A stretch of 64,000 bases of DNA from Aerophototrophica crusticola (lineage in GTDB: Bacteria > Pseudomonadota > Alphaproteobacteria > Azospirillales > Azospirillaceae), in contig MOEB01000001.1 in NCBI GenBank assembly GCA_001939945.1, forward strand, positions 141,595 to 205,594, given 5' to 3'. The notes below the pieces were generated by a model. It was not told the DNA's origin, made no database searches, and saw only the letters and a list, made by a program, of their open reading frames with translations. Below, in pieces: positions 9,381 through 17,849 of the stretch. Both the position numbers and the translations under genes were made by a program. Position 1 is the stretch's first letter; the number at the start of each line of letters is the position of its first letter.

Positions 9381-10619
9381 ATGGCCCTGCCTTCGATCCT
9401 GATCTTCGTGGAGAACCAGCCGGTCCCCTATGACCGCCGCGTCTGGCAGCACGCGACGACGCTGCAGCGCGCGGGGCATGCGGTGACGGTCATCTCCCCC
9501 GCCGCCCGCCAATGGACCAAGCCCCATGAGGTGCTGGAGGACGTGGACATCCGCCGCTACAGCCAGGGCATCGAGGGCGAGGGCAAGCTGGGTCTGATCG
9601 CCGAGTATGTCTGGAGCTTCCTCTGCTTCCTCTGGCTGACGCTCGTGGTCGCCGTGCGGGGGCGCGGGTTCGACGTGATCGTCCTGTGCAACCCGCCGGA
9701 GATCTATTGGCCCATCGCCGGCTTCTGGCGGCTGATGGGCAAGACCATCGTCTTCGACCACCATGACCTGTCGCCGGAGATGTACACGGCGAAGTTCGAC
9801 CGGGACGACGGGGCCTTCCTGGCCATCCTGCGCTGGATGGAGAGGCTGACCTTCGCCGTCGCCCACAAGGTCATCAGCACCAACGAGAGCTATGCGGAGA
9901 TCGCCCGCGGCCGGGGGAGGAAGAAGCCGGAGGACGTGGTCGTGGTGCGCAACGCGCCGGACCCCAACCGCTTCAGCATCCTGCCGCCGGAGCCGGACCT
10001 GCGCCATGGCGCCAGCTTCATGGTCGCCTTCCTGGGCGAGATCGGGGAGCAGGACGGGGTGGACGTGCTGATCCGGTCCCTGATCCGGGTGCGGCAGCAG
10101 ATGGGGCCGCGGGCCGTGCATTGCGTGCTGATGGGCGGTGGCCCCGCCTTCGAGCGCATCCGCGCCTATGCCGCGACGGAGGAGGTGGACGACATGATCA
10201 CCTTCACCGGCCGCGTGGGCAACGACACGATCAGCCGGGTCCTGTCCAGCGCCGACCTGGCCGTGGACCCCAACCCCTATACGCCCTACGCCGACAAGAG
10301 CACGGCCACCAAGATCATGGAGTACATGCATTTCGGGTTGCCCATCCTGGCCTTCGACCTGACGGAAACGCGTCGGTCAGCCGGACCGGGTGCCGAGTAT
10401 GTGCCCCATGGCGACGAACGCGCCTTCGCCGACACGATGGTGGCGCTCCTCCAGGATCCGGGGCGGCGGGAGGAGTTGGGCCGTTCAGGGCGCGAGCGCC
10501 TTGAGCGCGACATCGCCTGGCGCCACAGCCGTGACCGGCTGCTGGCCCTGTTCGCCACGCTGGGCCCCAAGGTCCAGGCCGATAGCAAGGTCGAGAATCC
10601 CTCACGGAAGCAGGCATGA
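9381..10619 (+). CDS. Glycosyltransferase family 4
   Basis: A 412-residue GT-B glycosyltransferase. The N terminus (FVENQPVPYDRRVWQHATTL) and VFDHHDLSPEMY are typical of GT4 enzymes in bacterial exopolysaccharide loci. The donor half carries FLGEIGEQDGVDVLI and the TKIMEYMHFGLPILAFD segment. It starts 37 bases after the GT2 gene, and its stop overlaps the ATG of the autokinase gene by four bases (ATGA), so the three genes are co-transcribed and translationally coupled. The transferred sugar is not predictable. Confidence 0.88.
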   Translation: MALPSILIFVENQPVPYDRRVWQHATTLQRAGHAVTVISPAARQWTKPHEVLEDVDIRRYSQGIEGEGKLGLIAEYVWSFLCFLWLTLVVAVRGRGFDVIVLCNPPEIYWPIAGFWRLMGKTIVFDHHDLSPEMYTAKFDRDDGAFLAILRWMERLTFAVAHKVISTNESYAEIARGRGRKKPEDVVVVRNAPDPNRFSILPPEPDLRHGASFMVAFLGEIGEQDGVDVLIRSLIRVRQQMGPRAVHCVLMGGGPAFERIRAYAATEEVDDMITFTGRVGNDTISRVLSSADLAVDPNPYTPYADKSTATKIMEYMHFGLPILAFDLTETRRSAGPGAEYVPHGDERAFADTMVALLQDPGRREELGRSGRERLERDIAWRHSRDRLLALFATLGPKVQADSKVENPSRKQA

Positions 10620-12907
10620 CACAACAGACCTCCAGCCCGGTTCCATCGCCGCGCCTGGCCCCGGTGGGGCCTGGCGGGCCGGCCCCCGTCAGCGTGCTGC
10701 GTGGCGACAGCCCACGCGCCATCGGGGACAATTTGGACCTCGACCTCACCGGCCTGCTGCGCATCTTCCGCCGCCGGCTTCCCTGGTTCGTCATCACGGC
10801 CGCGCTGCTTGCCATCACCGGCCTGGTGGCGATCATGAACCTGACGCCGCAATACACGGCGGACAGCGTCATCTTCATCGAGAACCGGCGCCCCAACATC
10901 GTCAACCTGGACGAGCTGGTGCAGAGCGTCGGCGGCACGGCCGAGGCCATCCAGTCCGAGGTGGAGATCCTGAAGTCGCGGGAGATGGCGGCCAAGGTCG
11001 TGGACCGGCTGAAGCTGACCGAGCATCCCTTCTTCAACCAGCCCTCCCGCGCCCAGAAGGTCTGCGCCTTCTTCAGCGGTGTCTCCGGTCTGCGTGACAC
11101 GGTGCTGCGGGCCTTCGGCACGGAGGAACCCTGCGTCTTCCCGCCCGACCCGAACAAGGCCCAGGGCATCGCCATCTGGATCGCGCAGAACCTGACCGCC
11201 ACCCAGATCGGCCGGTCCTACACCATCCTGCTGGGCCTGCAGGCCAGCGACCCGGTGCTGGCAGCGGACGTGGTCAACACCGTGGCCGACCTGTACCTGA
11301 CCGACCAGTACGAGGCCAAGTACCAGGCCACCCAGCGGGCCACCAACTGGCTGGAAGACCGCATCCAGGAGCTGCGCGCCTCCGTTTCCGAGGCCGAGAG
11401 CAAGGTGGAGCAGTACCGCGCCCAGGCCGGCCTGGTCGCGGGCAAGGACGACACCACGATCATCCAGCAGCAGATCAGCGAGTCCAACGCCAACCTGTCC
11501 CAGGCCCGCGCCACCCTGGCCGACGCCCGGTCGCGCCTGAACGAGGCGCAGTCGGCCGCCGGTTCCGGCAGCCGCAACGTCTCGGCCCTCGCCGCCATCG
11601 CCTCGCCGCTGCTGAGCGAGTTGATCGGCAAGGAGGCCGAGCTGCAGCGCAAGCTGGCCGACCAGGGCCAGTCCCTGGGTGACCGCCACCCCGCCATCGT
11701 GGCGCTGAAGGCCGAGCTGGCCGGGGCCACCAGCCAGGTGAACGCCGAGATCCAGCGCCGCCTGTCCGGCCTGCGGTCGGAGGTCAACGCCGCCCAGGCC
11801 CGTGTCAACGCCCTGGAAGGCAACCTGCGCGGCGTGGAGAAGCGGGCCGAGGGCCTGACCGGTGACTTGGTGAAGCTGCGGGAGCTGGAGCGTGAGGCCG
11901 CCGCCAGCCGCACCCTGCTGGAAACCTTCCTGACCCGCTCCAAGCAGGTGGGCGAGCAGGGACAGATGGTGGAGGCGGACGCCCGCGTCATCTCGCGGGC
12001 CACCGTGCCCACCGACCCGGCCGGGGCCGGCAAGAAGCTGATGTTCCTGGCGGTCCTGGTGGTTTCCACCCTGGCGGGCATCGCCGTGGTGGGCATCGTG
12101 GAGAAGCTGGACGCCGGCTTCCGCGACGTGCGCCAGGTGGAGGCGACCACCGGATCCCCGGTCATCGCCCTGGTGCCCGACCTGAAGCGGGCGGCCAAGG
12201 GTGACCGGGCGGTGGCGGACTATGTCATCCAGAAACCCCTGTCCCAGGCGGCGGAGGCGATAAACGCCTTGCGGTCCCAAATCTGGCTGGCCACCCGCGG
12301 CGGCCGGACCCGGACCGTGGTGCTGACCTCCTCCCTGGCCAACGAGGGCAAGACCACCCTGAACGTCTGGCTGGCCCGGATGTCGGCGATGCATGGGGAG
12401 CGGGTGATCCTGATCGATTGCGACTTCCGCAACCCCAACGTCCACAAGCACCTCGGCGGCGAGAACAAGGTGGGCACGGTGGACCTGATGCTGGGTCGCG
12501 CCGACCTGGCGGATTGCGTCCAGACCGACGCCGCCACGGGGCTTGCCTATATCTCTGCCGGGCGCGGGGCCTTCGACGGCAGCAACCAGCTCCGCACCCC
12601 CGCCTTCCAGCGGCTGCTGATGCAGCTGTCCCAGAACTATGACCTGGTGCTGATCGACGGCCCGCCGGTCATGGCCCTGTCGGACAGCAAGATCATCGCT
12701 GCCGCGGCCGACCAGACCGTGTTCGTCTGCCGCTGGAAGACCACCAACCGCAAGACCGCCACCCGGGCACTGGAGGAGCTGCGCGCCAGCGAGGCCCATG
12801 TGCTGGGCGTGATGTTCAGCGTGGTGGACGTGGAGAAGAACGCCCTGTTCACCGACTATTACACCAAGGCCTACCTCCGCGGGACCAACAAGTACTACGC
12901 GGACTGA
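10616..12907 (+). CDS. Polysaccharide co-polymerase / bacterial tyrosine autokinase (Wzc/ExoP type)
   Basis: Inner-membrane protein of 763 residues that controls chain length and export of the polysaccharide. After a cytoplasmic N-terminal segment comes the Wzz domain with its first membrane helix (about residues 50-75), a long coiled-coil periplasmic part (about 230-450), a second helix (about 475-495), then the BY-kinase domain. Kinase motifs are Walker A SSLANEGKTTLNVWLA (about 570-585), Walker A' VILIDCDFRNP (about 600) and Walker B LVLIDGPPV (about 680). The C terminus has the tyrosine cluster expected for autophosphorylation (DYYTKAY and NKYYAD). No polysaccharide export outer-membrane gene is seen in the window. 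Confidence 0.93.
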   Translation: MTQQTSSPVPSPRLAPVGPGGPAPVSVLRGDSPRAIGDNLDLDLTGLLRIFRRRLPWFVITAALLAITGLVAIMNLTPQYTADSVIFIENRRPNIVNLDELVQSVGGTAEAIQSEVEILKSREMAAKVVDRLKLTEHPFFNQPSRAQKVCAFFSGVSGLRDTVLRAFGTEEPCVFPPDPNKAQGIAIWIAQNLTATQIGRSYTILLGLQASDPVLAADVVNTVADLYLTDQYEAKYQATQRATNWLEDRIQELRASVSEAESKVEQYRAQAGLVAGKDDTTIIQQQISESNANLSQARATLADARSRLNEAQSAAGSGSRNVSALAAIASPLLSELIGKEAELQRKLADQGQSLGDRHPAIVALKAELAGATSQVNAEIQRRLSGLRSEVNAAQARVNALEGNLRGVEKRAEGLTGDLVKLRELEREAAASRTLLETFLTRSKQVGEQGQMVEADARVISRATVPTDPAGAGKKLMFLAVLVVSTLAGIAVVGIVEKLDAGFRDVRQVEATTGSPVIALVPDLKRAAKGDRAVADYVIQKPLSQAAEAINALRSQIWLATRGGRTRTVVLTSSLANEGKTTLNVWLARMSAMHGERVILIDCDFRNPNVHKHLGGENKVGTVDLMLGRADLADCVQTDAATGLAYISAGRGAFDGSNQLRTPAFQRLLMQLSQNYDLVLIDGPPVMALSDSKIIAAAADQTVFVCRWKTTNRKTATRALEELRASEAHVLGVMFSVVDVEKNALFTDYYTKAYLRGTNKYYAD

Positions 12908-12917
12908 CACTGTGCCT

Positions 12918-12986
12918 GTTGGGGTTCGGCCGCGCCTCACCCGTGACCTACGTAGGTCGCGGGTGAGCGAAGCGAACCCCGACAAC
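12918..12986. repeat. Long imperfect palindrome downstream of the autokinase gene
   Basis: The arms around a central TACGTA pair over most of 69 bases: GGGGTTCG with CGAACCCC, and CTCACCCGTGACC with GGTCGCGGGTGAG. It looks like an extragenic palindromic (REP-type) element. The form resembles, but the sequence differs from, the pair at 17836-17932. Confidence 0.6.
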
Positions 12987-12997
12987 CCCGAGAAGAA

Positions 12998-13026
12998 GGG
13001 CCGCCCCCGCCGGGGCGGCCCTTTCT
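12998..13026 (+). terminator. Rho-independent terminator of the EPS operon
   Basis: A perfect 10-bp stem, GGGCCGCCCC paired with GGGGCGGCCC around a 4-base loop, is followed by TTTCT. It lies 90 bases past the autokinase stop codon and ends the three-gene run. Confidence 0.75.
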
Positions 13027-13087
13027 GCTGCGCGGGCCGCGGCGGGCAAGTATAGGCTTGAGCTTTTTCACCAGAGGCGGCTCGCCG

Positions 13088-13699
13088 ATGCCCGAAGAGA
13101 CTTTCGAATTCGAAAACCTGCCCTTCGACCCGGCCCGCCACGGCGCCGCCGTCGAACGGATCGCCGGTGAGGCCCTGGGCGAAGGCTACTTCACCGACCT
13201 GGCCGCCATCGCCGCGCGGGACGGGGTGATGTTCCTGGTGGCGACTGGGCCTGAAGGTGTCGTCGGCTTCGCCTATGCCTGGATGGTGCCCAGGGGCCGG
13301 CTTGCCGTGGAGTTGCCGCGCTTGGCCGAGGCCGGCTTTCCGGATGATGTTCGCGCGTTGGACGGGGAGGGGCGGGTAGCCATTGTCCAGACCATCGCCG
13401 TGTCATCGGCCATGCGGGGCCGCGGCATCGCCTCGAGGCTGTTCGGGGCGGTGGAGGGCCGGCTGGCCGGGCTCGGGGCCGGGGTCTTCCTGGTGCCTGC
13501 CTGGTGCGACGGGACGCGGACGAACCTGGAGGGTGTCCTGGTGAAAGGCGGCTACCGGCACCTGGCCGACATCGGCGCCTACTGGAAGGAAGGCTGCGAC
13601 GCCGGAGCGTTCCGCTGCCCGGCTCGGGGGGAAGTTTGCCGGTGCGGGGTGCGGTTTTTCCTGAAGCGCTCCCCGATCCTGCTATTCGGCAGCCAGTAG
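13088..13699 (+). CDS. GNAT N-acetyltransferase with cysteine-rich tail
   Basis: Acetyl-CoA-dependent acyltransferase of 203 residues. The core strand IVQTIAVSSAMRGRGIASRLF supplies the R/Q-x-x-G-x-G/A pyrophosphate loop near residue 110. The ATG at 13088 begins MPEETFEFENLPF; an upstream start at 13058 is possible but adds nothing recognisable. The last 35 residues hold FRCPARGEVCRCG, a C-P-x5-C-x-C-G motif that could bind metal. The same spacing occurs in the neighbouring convergent 97-residue protein. The 3' end overlaps the convergent HTH gene by 18 bases. The substrate is unknown. Confidence 0.75.
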   Translation: MPEETFEFENLPFDPARHGAAVERIAGEALGEGYFTDLAAIAARDGVMFLVATGPEGVVGFAYAWMVPRGRLAVELPRLAEAGFPDDVRALDGEGRVAIVQTIAVSSAMRGRGIASRLFGAVEGRLAGLGAGVFLVPAWCDGTRTNLEGVLVKGGYRHLADIGAYWKEGCDAGAFRCPARGEVCRCGVRFFLKRSPILLFGSQ

Positions 13700-14200
13700 A
13701 TGGTTCAGGCGTTGGCGCTGGATGTCCAGGTTCATGGCGGATGTGACCCGCGCAAGCTCTAGTAACGCCGGGTCGGGCCGCAGGTCGGTGTTGCGGTGGA
13801 ACCAGGGCAGTACTTCCGCCAGCCGCCACAGGCTGGGGTTCCCGGTATGGACCGGCTCCGGGAAGGGGGCCTTGGCCGCCTTAATCTCCCCGGCCGCGTA
13901 CTTCCGGATGTTCTGGCGGGAGCAGCCGGTGATCTCCCCCAAATCGGCGAGGTTCACCAGGTCGGGTCCGACCTCCGCCAGCACCGCCCCCGGGATCGCC
14001 CGTTCCACGTCTTTGATGGCTGACCTGACCGCGGCCTCGGCAGAGTCGGCCTCCCGGGAGAAGTCCAACGCGATGGTCCCGGGCTTGCCGACGCCGACCG
14101 TCGCGTCATCACACCCCGCTTCATACAACGCGTCCAGCCAACCAGCGGGGGCCGTGCCGTCAGGCGGCAGGCGGAACTTCAGGATGAATTCCCAGGTCAT
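13682..14200 (-). CDS. HTH DNA-binding protein, putative antitoxin/regulator of a HicA-like module
   Basis: A 172-residue protein with two parts. Residues 1-75 form an alpha/beta domain ending in DSAEAAVRSAIKDVERAIPG. Residues 84-101 (LADLGEITGCSRQNIRKY) are a MerR/AlpA-like helix-turn-helix, followed by a wing-like NPSLWRLAEVLPWF. The ATG overlaps the stop of the upstream small gene by four bases (ATGA), so the two are translationally coupled. The order (small basic protein, then HTH protein) fits toxin-antitoxin or self-regulating pairs. An antitoxin role is inference from context; I know of no characterised member. Confidence 0.6.
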   Translation of the reverse strand: MTWEFILKFRLPPDGTAPAGWLDALYEAGCDDATVGVGKPGTIALDFSREADSAEAAVRSAIKDVERAIPGAVLAEVGPDLVNLADLGEITGCSRQNIRKYAAGEIKAAKAPFPEPVHTGNPSLWRLAEVLPWFHRNTDLRPDPALLELARVTSAMNLDIQRQRLNHLLAAE

Positions 14201-14490
14201 GTCCCTCGACCCCGCTTCGACGTCATGCTGGCAACCGAGTCCCCCGGACCGAAGATGCAGCCATCCACGGCCCGGCGGATTTTGCGCGCCTCATTCTCAG
14301 GCACCCGCGGCGTGCTCCAGACAGAGACTTGGCAGAACTCCCCGCAGCGGCAGTCCGCCTCGTTCGCCGGGCAACGGAGCATGCCCCAGCAATGGCCGCG
14401 CCCCTTGACGAAGGTCCACCCCTGGCTTTCCGCGTAGGAGACTGCGCCCTCGATCTCTTTGCTGGGGTGCCGGGGCCGACCTGTCACCAT
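14197..14490 (-). CDS. Small HicA-like protein (putative toxin)
   Basis: A 97-residue basic protein. Residues 11-75 have a pattern like the dsRNA-binding fold of HicA mRNA interferases: helix KEIEGAVSYAESQGW, then a strand and turn with FVKGRGHCWGML (His33 at the place of the HicA catalytic His), then strand VSVWSTPR and helix ENEARKIRRAVDGC. Between the strands is C40-P-x5-C47-x-C49-G, plus C53, a possible zinc site absent from ordinary HicA. GGAAG lies close upstream of the ATG. The HTH gene is coupled directly downstream. RNase activity is inference; the fold match is by eye. Confidence 0.55.
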   Translation of the reverse strand: MVTGRPRHPSKEIEGAVSYAESQGWTFVKGRGHCWGMLRCPANEADCRCGEFCQVSVWSTPRVPENEARKIRRAVDGCIFGPGDSVASMTSKRGRGT

Positions 14491-14522
14491 TATCTTCCAA
14501 CAAGGTGGACCGCAAGATTTCA

Positions 14523-14538
14523 GTTGTCAACCGACAAC
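14523..14538 (-). promoter_or_regulatory. Operator-like palindrome upstream of the HicA-like/HTH operon
   Basis: A perfect inverted repeat with 6-base arms, GTTGTC-AACC-GACAAC, lies 33 bases upstream of the first start codon. On the minus strand it contains TTGACA, a perfect -35 hexamer; the matching -10 is weak. The placement is what an autoregulatory antitoxin site would look like. Confidence 0.5.
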
Positions 14539-14543
14539 CACCC

Positions 14544-17156
14544 TCAATCCGCCCCCGCCGGGGCCGGGGCGGGCTCGTTGCCCTTGGGCATGGGCAGGGC
14601 GTTCATGGTGGCGACGGCCAGGGCGGCGATGTAGGGCAGGGACTGGACTACCAGCATCGTCGACCAGATGTAGGCGTCGCGGTTCTCCCCGCCCTCGATC
14701 CAGGCGACCAGGAAGGCGGTGACCCACAGGCCCAGCATCAGCACCACCTCTTCCCGGGCGTTCAGGAAGCCCTGCACCAGGGCCGGCTGGTTCTCCAGCT
14801 TGGGCGTGCGGACGAAGGGGCGCCCCTTGGTGAACAGGCCCTGCCAGACGGCGCGGCCCACCGTGTGGGTCAGGGCCATGCCGGCGATGGCGGCCATGAC
14901 CTTGTCCACGAAGCGGCACTTCACCCGCGCCTCATACAGCCAGATGCCCACCAGCACCTTGAAGAAGAACACCATCAGGGTCGGCATGATGAAGACGGTG
15001 GGCGGGAACTCGAAATAGGCGGGCAGGGCCAGCAGGCCGATGGACCAGATGATGCCGCCGACGACGAAGGCCATGTGGGCCGCGTCGGCGAACCAGGGCA
15101 GCCAGCCCGTGACGAAATGGTACTTCTGGCCGAAGGTCAGCTTCTTGCCTGACGGCAGGAACTCCTTCCAGTGGCGCTTGATGATCTGCACCGCGCCATA
15201 GGCCCAGCGGAAGCGCTGGGTCTTGTAGCCGCCGAAGCTGTCGGGCACTAGGCCCTGGCCGAAGCTGTCCGGCATGTAGACGGATTCGTACCCCTCCTCG
15301 AACAGGCGCAGGCCCAGTTCCGCGTCCTCGCAGATGCACCACTCGGCCCACCAGCCCACGTCCTTCAGCACCTTGGTGCGGATGATGGTCATGGTGCCGT
15401 GTTGGATGATGGCGTTGCGCTCGTTCCGTTGCACCATGCCGATGTGGAAGAAGCCCTGGTATTCCCAGTTGATCATCCGGTGGAAAGGATGGTCGTTCCA
15501 GTCCCGGTAGTCCTGCGGGCTCTGGACGAAGGCGACCTTGGGGTTCTGGAAATAGGGGATGGTGCTGGTCAGCCAGTCCGGCGTGACCTGGTAGTCGCTG
15601 TCGATCACCGCCACCATCTCCGCGTCCTCCGCCGTGACGGCGAGGGCGAAGTTTAAAGCACCCGCCTTGTAGCCCGGCCACTTGGCCAGGTGGAAGAAGC
15701 GGAAGTTCGGCCCCAGCTTGGCGCAGTGCGCCTCCAGCGGCTTCCAGACCTCCTCGTCCTTGGTGTTGTTGTCGATGATCAACACCTCGAAGTTCGGGTA
15801 GGTCATGCGGGCCAGCGCGTTCATGGTCTCGATGACCATCTCCGGCGGCTCGTTGTAGCAGGGCACGTGGATGGAGATCTTGGGCGCGTAGCCCGGCGGC
15901 AGCTCCTTGACCGGGTTGAACTTGCGGCGCCAGCGCTGGGTCCAGACCACCTCCGTCAGTTCCAGCCCGTCGATCAGCATGACGGCCAGCAGGATCACCT
16001 GCGCCAGCATCAGGATGATGAAGGCGGTCAGCGACATGGGGCCCATGCCGGCGGTCATCGCCTCCGTCGCCGTCCAGACGAGGCCGGAGGCGACGGCCTG
16101 GATCAGGAAGCCGTAGAAGAGCTGGCCGCCGGGGCGGAGGTCGCTGCGCCGCAGCACGAACCAGAACAGGGGCAGGAAGGCCAGGGCCGTGGCGATTGCG
16201 CAGAGCACGGGCCAGCCCGGCACCTCGAACACGCTCCCCTCCATGGGGAACTTCATGTTCCGGTTGGCGTCCCAGATGCCCCAGTTGGCCTCCGCGTTGC
16301 CGCCGATGGCCCGCTTCCAGGGCTGGTCGAAGGCCTCCATGATGTAGAAGTCCCAGCGGTTCTCCCCCGCCAGGTTCAGGAAGCTGCGGATGAACTTGGC
16401 CTGGTTGACCAGGCTCGCCTCCGCCCCGCCGCGATAGGCGCCGTCGGACGGCCAGCCGGCCTCCCCGATCAGGATGTGCTTGTTGGGGAAGCGCTGCTTG
16501 ATGCGGTTGTATTCCTGCAGCACCTGCTGCATGGCCTGCTCGATGGGCACCTTCTCCCAGTAGGGCAGCAGGTGGATGGTGATGTAGTCCACCGCGTCGG
16601 CCAGTTCCGGATGGTCATGCCAGACATAGGGCGGCTCCGCCGTGCTGACCGGCACGTCCACCTGGCGCTTCACCCGCTCGATATAATCGATGAGCTGGGG
16701 CACCTTCAGGTCGCCGCGGAACATCACCTCGTTGCCGACCATGACGCGGGTGACGTTCTTGTGGGTGCGGGCGAGGCGGACCAGGGCGTTGATCTCCTGC
16801 TCGTTCTCACCCAGGTTGCCGGACAGCCAGGCGCCGGCGGTCACGTCCAGCCGGTACTTGGCCCCCAGCTCGGGGATGGCCTCGAACCCGTTGAGGGTGG
16901 AGTAGCTGCGGATGGAGCGGACATAGGGCGCCACCACGGCCACGTCCCGCTCGATCTCCTCCCGGCTGGGGAAGCGCTTGTCGATGGGGCTCTGGTTTTC
17001 CTGGTAGGGGCTGAAGGCCACGCCGGCGATGGTGCCGGACCACAGTCGCTCCGGCATGGCCGGGCGGTTGGTCAACGCCCACGCCGCGATGTTGCCGAGC
17101 ATGACCAGCAGCAGCACGGCCCAGGCGGAACCGCGCATGGTCAGGATCTTCCGCAT
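14544..17156 (-). CDS. GH17-GT2 fusion beta-glucan synthase (NdvB/NdvC-like)
   Basis: An 870-residue membrane enzyme. After a signal-anchor helix, residues about 40-310 form a GH17-like (beta/alpha)8 domain. VGNEVMF (about 140) holds the acid/base Glu and IGEAGWPSDG (about 230) the nucleophile Glu, as in beta-1,3-glucan transglycosylases. Several membrane helices follow, then a processive GT2 domain with IDNNTKDEEVW, VIDSDYQV (about 519), CEDAELGLRL and QRFRW (about 650), and more helices to the C terminus. Fusions of this type make beta-1,3/1,6 glucans, as in Bradyrhizobium NdvC and Pseudomonas NdvB. It lies alone, between the HicA-like operon and the HIT gene, so a periplasmic or secreted beta-glucan is inferred. 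Confidence 0.88.
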   Translation of the reverse strand: MRKILTMRGSAWAVLLLVMLGNIAAWALTNRPAMPERLWSGTIAGVAFSPYQENQSPIDKRFPSREEIERDVAVVAPYVRSIRSYSTLNGFEAIPELGAKYRLDVTAGAWLSGNLGENEQEINALVRLARTHKNVTRVMVGNEVMFRGDLKVPQLIDYIERVKRQVDVPVSTAEPPYVWHDHPELADAVDYITIHLLPYWEKVPIEQAMQQVLQEYNRIKQRFPNKHILIGEAGWPSDGAYRGGAEASLVNQAKFIRSFLNLAGENRWDFYIMEAFDQPWKRAIGGNAEANWGIWDANRNMKFPMEGSVFEVPGWPVLCAIATALAFLPLFWFVLRRSDLRPGGQLFYGFLIQAVASGLVWTATEAMTAGMGPMSLTAFIILMLAQVILLAVMLIDGLELTEVVWTQRWRRKFNPVKELPPGYAPKISIHVPCYNEPPEMVIETMNALARMTYPNFEVLIIDNNTKDEEVWKPLEAHCAKLGPNFRFFHLAKWPGYKAGALNFALAVTAEDAEMVAVIDSDYQVTPDWLTSTIPYFQNPKVAFVQSPQDYRDWNDHPFHRMINWEYQGFFHIGMVQRNERNAIIQHGTMTIIRTKVLKDVGWWAEWCICEDAELGLRLFEEGYESVYMPDSFGQGLVPDSFGGYKTQRFRWAYGAVQIIKRHWKEFLPSGKKLTFGQKYHFVTGWLPWFADAAHMAFVVGGIIWSIGLLALPAYFEFPPTVFIMPTLMVFFFKVLVGIWLYEARVKCRFVDKVMAAIAGMALTHTVGRAVWQGLFTKGRPFVRTPKLENQPALVQGFLNAREEVVLMLGLWVTAFLVAWIEGGENRDAYIWSTMLVVQSLPYIAALAVATMNALPMPKGNEPAPAPAGAD

Positions 17157-17270
17157 TCTGTCTCAAGCCCCTTGGCGCACTCCACCGGGCAGCCCGCGCC
17201 CGGCACTGGCGTTATCTGGCAAGCCTTTTTGTTCTTTTCGTGAAGACCGCCCCGCCGCCATCGACCCGGC

Positions 17271-17293
17271 GGCCCTGCGTGGGGCGCAGGGCC
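17271..17293. repeat. Hairpin in the gap between the glucan synthase and HIT genes
   Basis: A perfect 9-bp stem, GGCCCTGCG with CGCAGGGCC around TGGGG. There is no T-tract on either side, and it lies between divergent start codons, so it is not a normal terminator. It could be part of the 5' leader of the glucan synthase. Confidence 0.4.
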
Positions 17294-17405
17294 GGACGGG
17301 CGGCGCGGCGGTCGGTCCCACGAAAGCATAGCGCAGGCCCCCCGCCATGGTACAGAGTCCCCCGGCGGCAGCCATGTCGGCGGCTATAACAACGGAAAGG
17401 CGCGG

Positions 17406-17849
17406 ATGGACCGGGAGAAGGGCGCGGAAGCCGGCTTCGGGCTGCATCCCAGGCTGGCGGCGGACACGATCCCCGTGGGCGAGCTGGGGCTGAGCCGCGT
17501 GCTGCTGATGGACAACCGGCTGTTCCCCTGGCTAGTCCTGGTGCCGCGCCGGGCCGGGGCGGTGGAGCTGCACCGGCTGGACCCGGCCGACCGGGCCCTG
17601 CTGGTGGAAGAGATGGCCCGTGCTGCCGGGGCGCTGGAGGCCCTGTTCCCCTGCGACAAGGTGAACCTGGGCGCCCTGGGCAACCTGGTGCCGCAACTCC
17701 ACGTCCATGTCATCGCCCGCCGCCACGACGACCCCGCCTGGCCTGGCCCGGTCTGGGGCAGCGGCCATGCCGAGCCCTATCCGGCGGGGGAGGGGCAGGC
17801 CGTAGCGGGCCGGGTGGCGGCGTGGCTGGGGTGCGGTAGGTCGGATTAG
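17406..17849 (+). CDS. HIT-family (histidine triad) protein
   Basis: Cytoplasmic nucleotide hydrolase/transferase-like protein of 147 residues. The triad is visible as QLHVHVIARRHDD (His-x-His-x, with a trailing His region) near residue 100, preceded by KVNLGALGNLVPQ, which fits the HIT fold. The stop codon and the last few codons (RSD) lie inside a palindromic repeat that starts at 17836, so the C terminus has been set by the repeat. The substrate is unknown. Confidence 0.85.
   Translation: MDREKGAEAGFGLHPRLAADTIPVGELGLSRVLLMDNRLFPWLVLVPRRAGAVELHRLDPADRALLVEEMARAAGALEALFPCDKVNLGALGNLVPQLHVHVIARRHDDPAWPGPVWGSGHAEPYPAGEGQAVAGRVAAWLGCGRSD

Noticed and set aside
10286-13141. A 951-codon minus-strand open frame
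   Set aside because: Antisense to the tyrosine autokinase gene, which has clear motifs; the frame has no domains.
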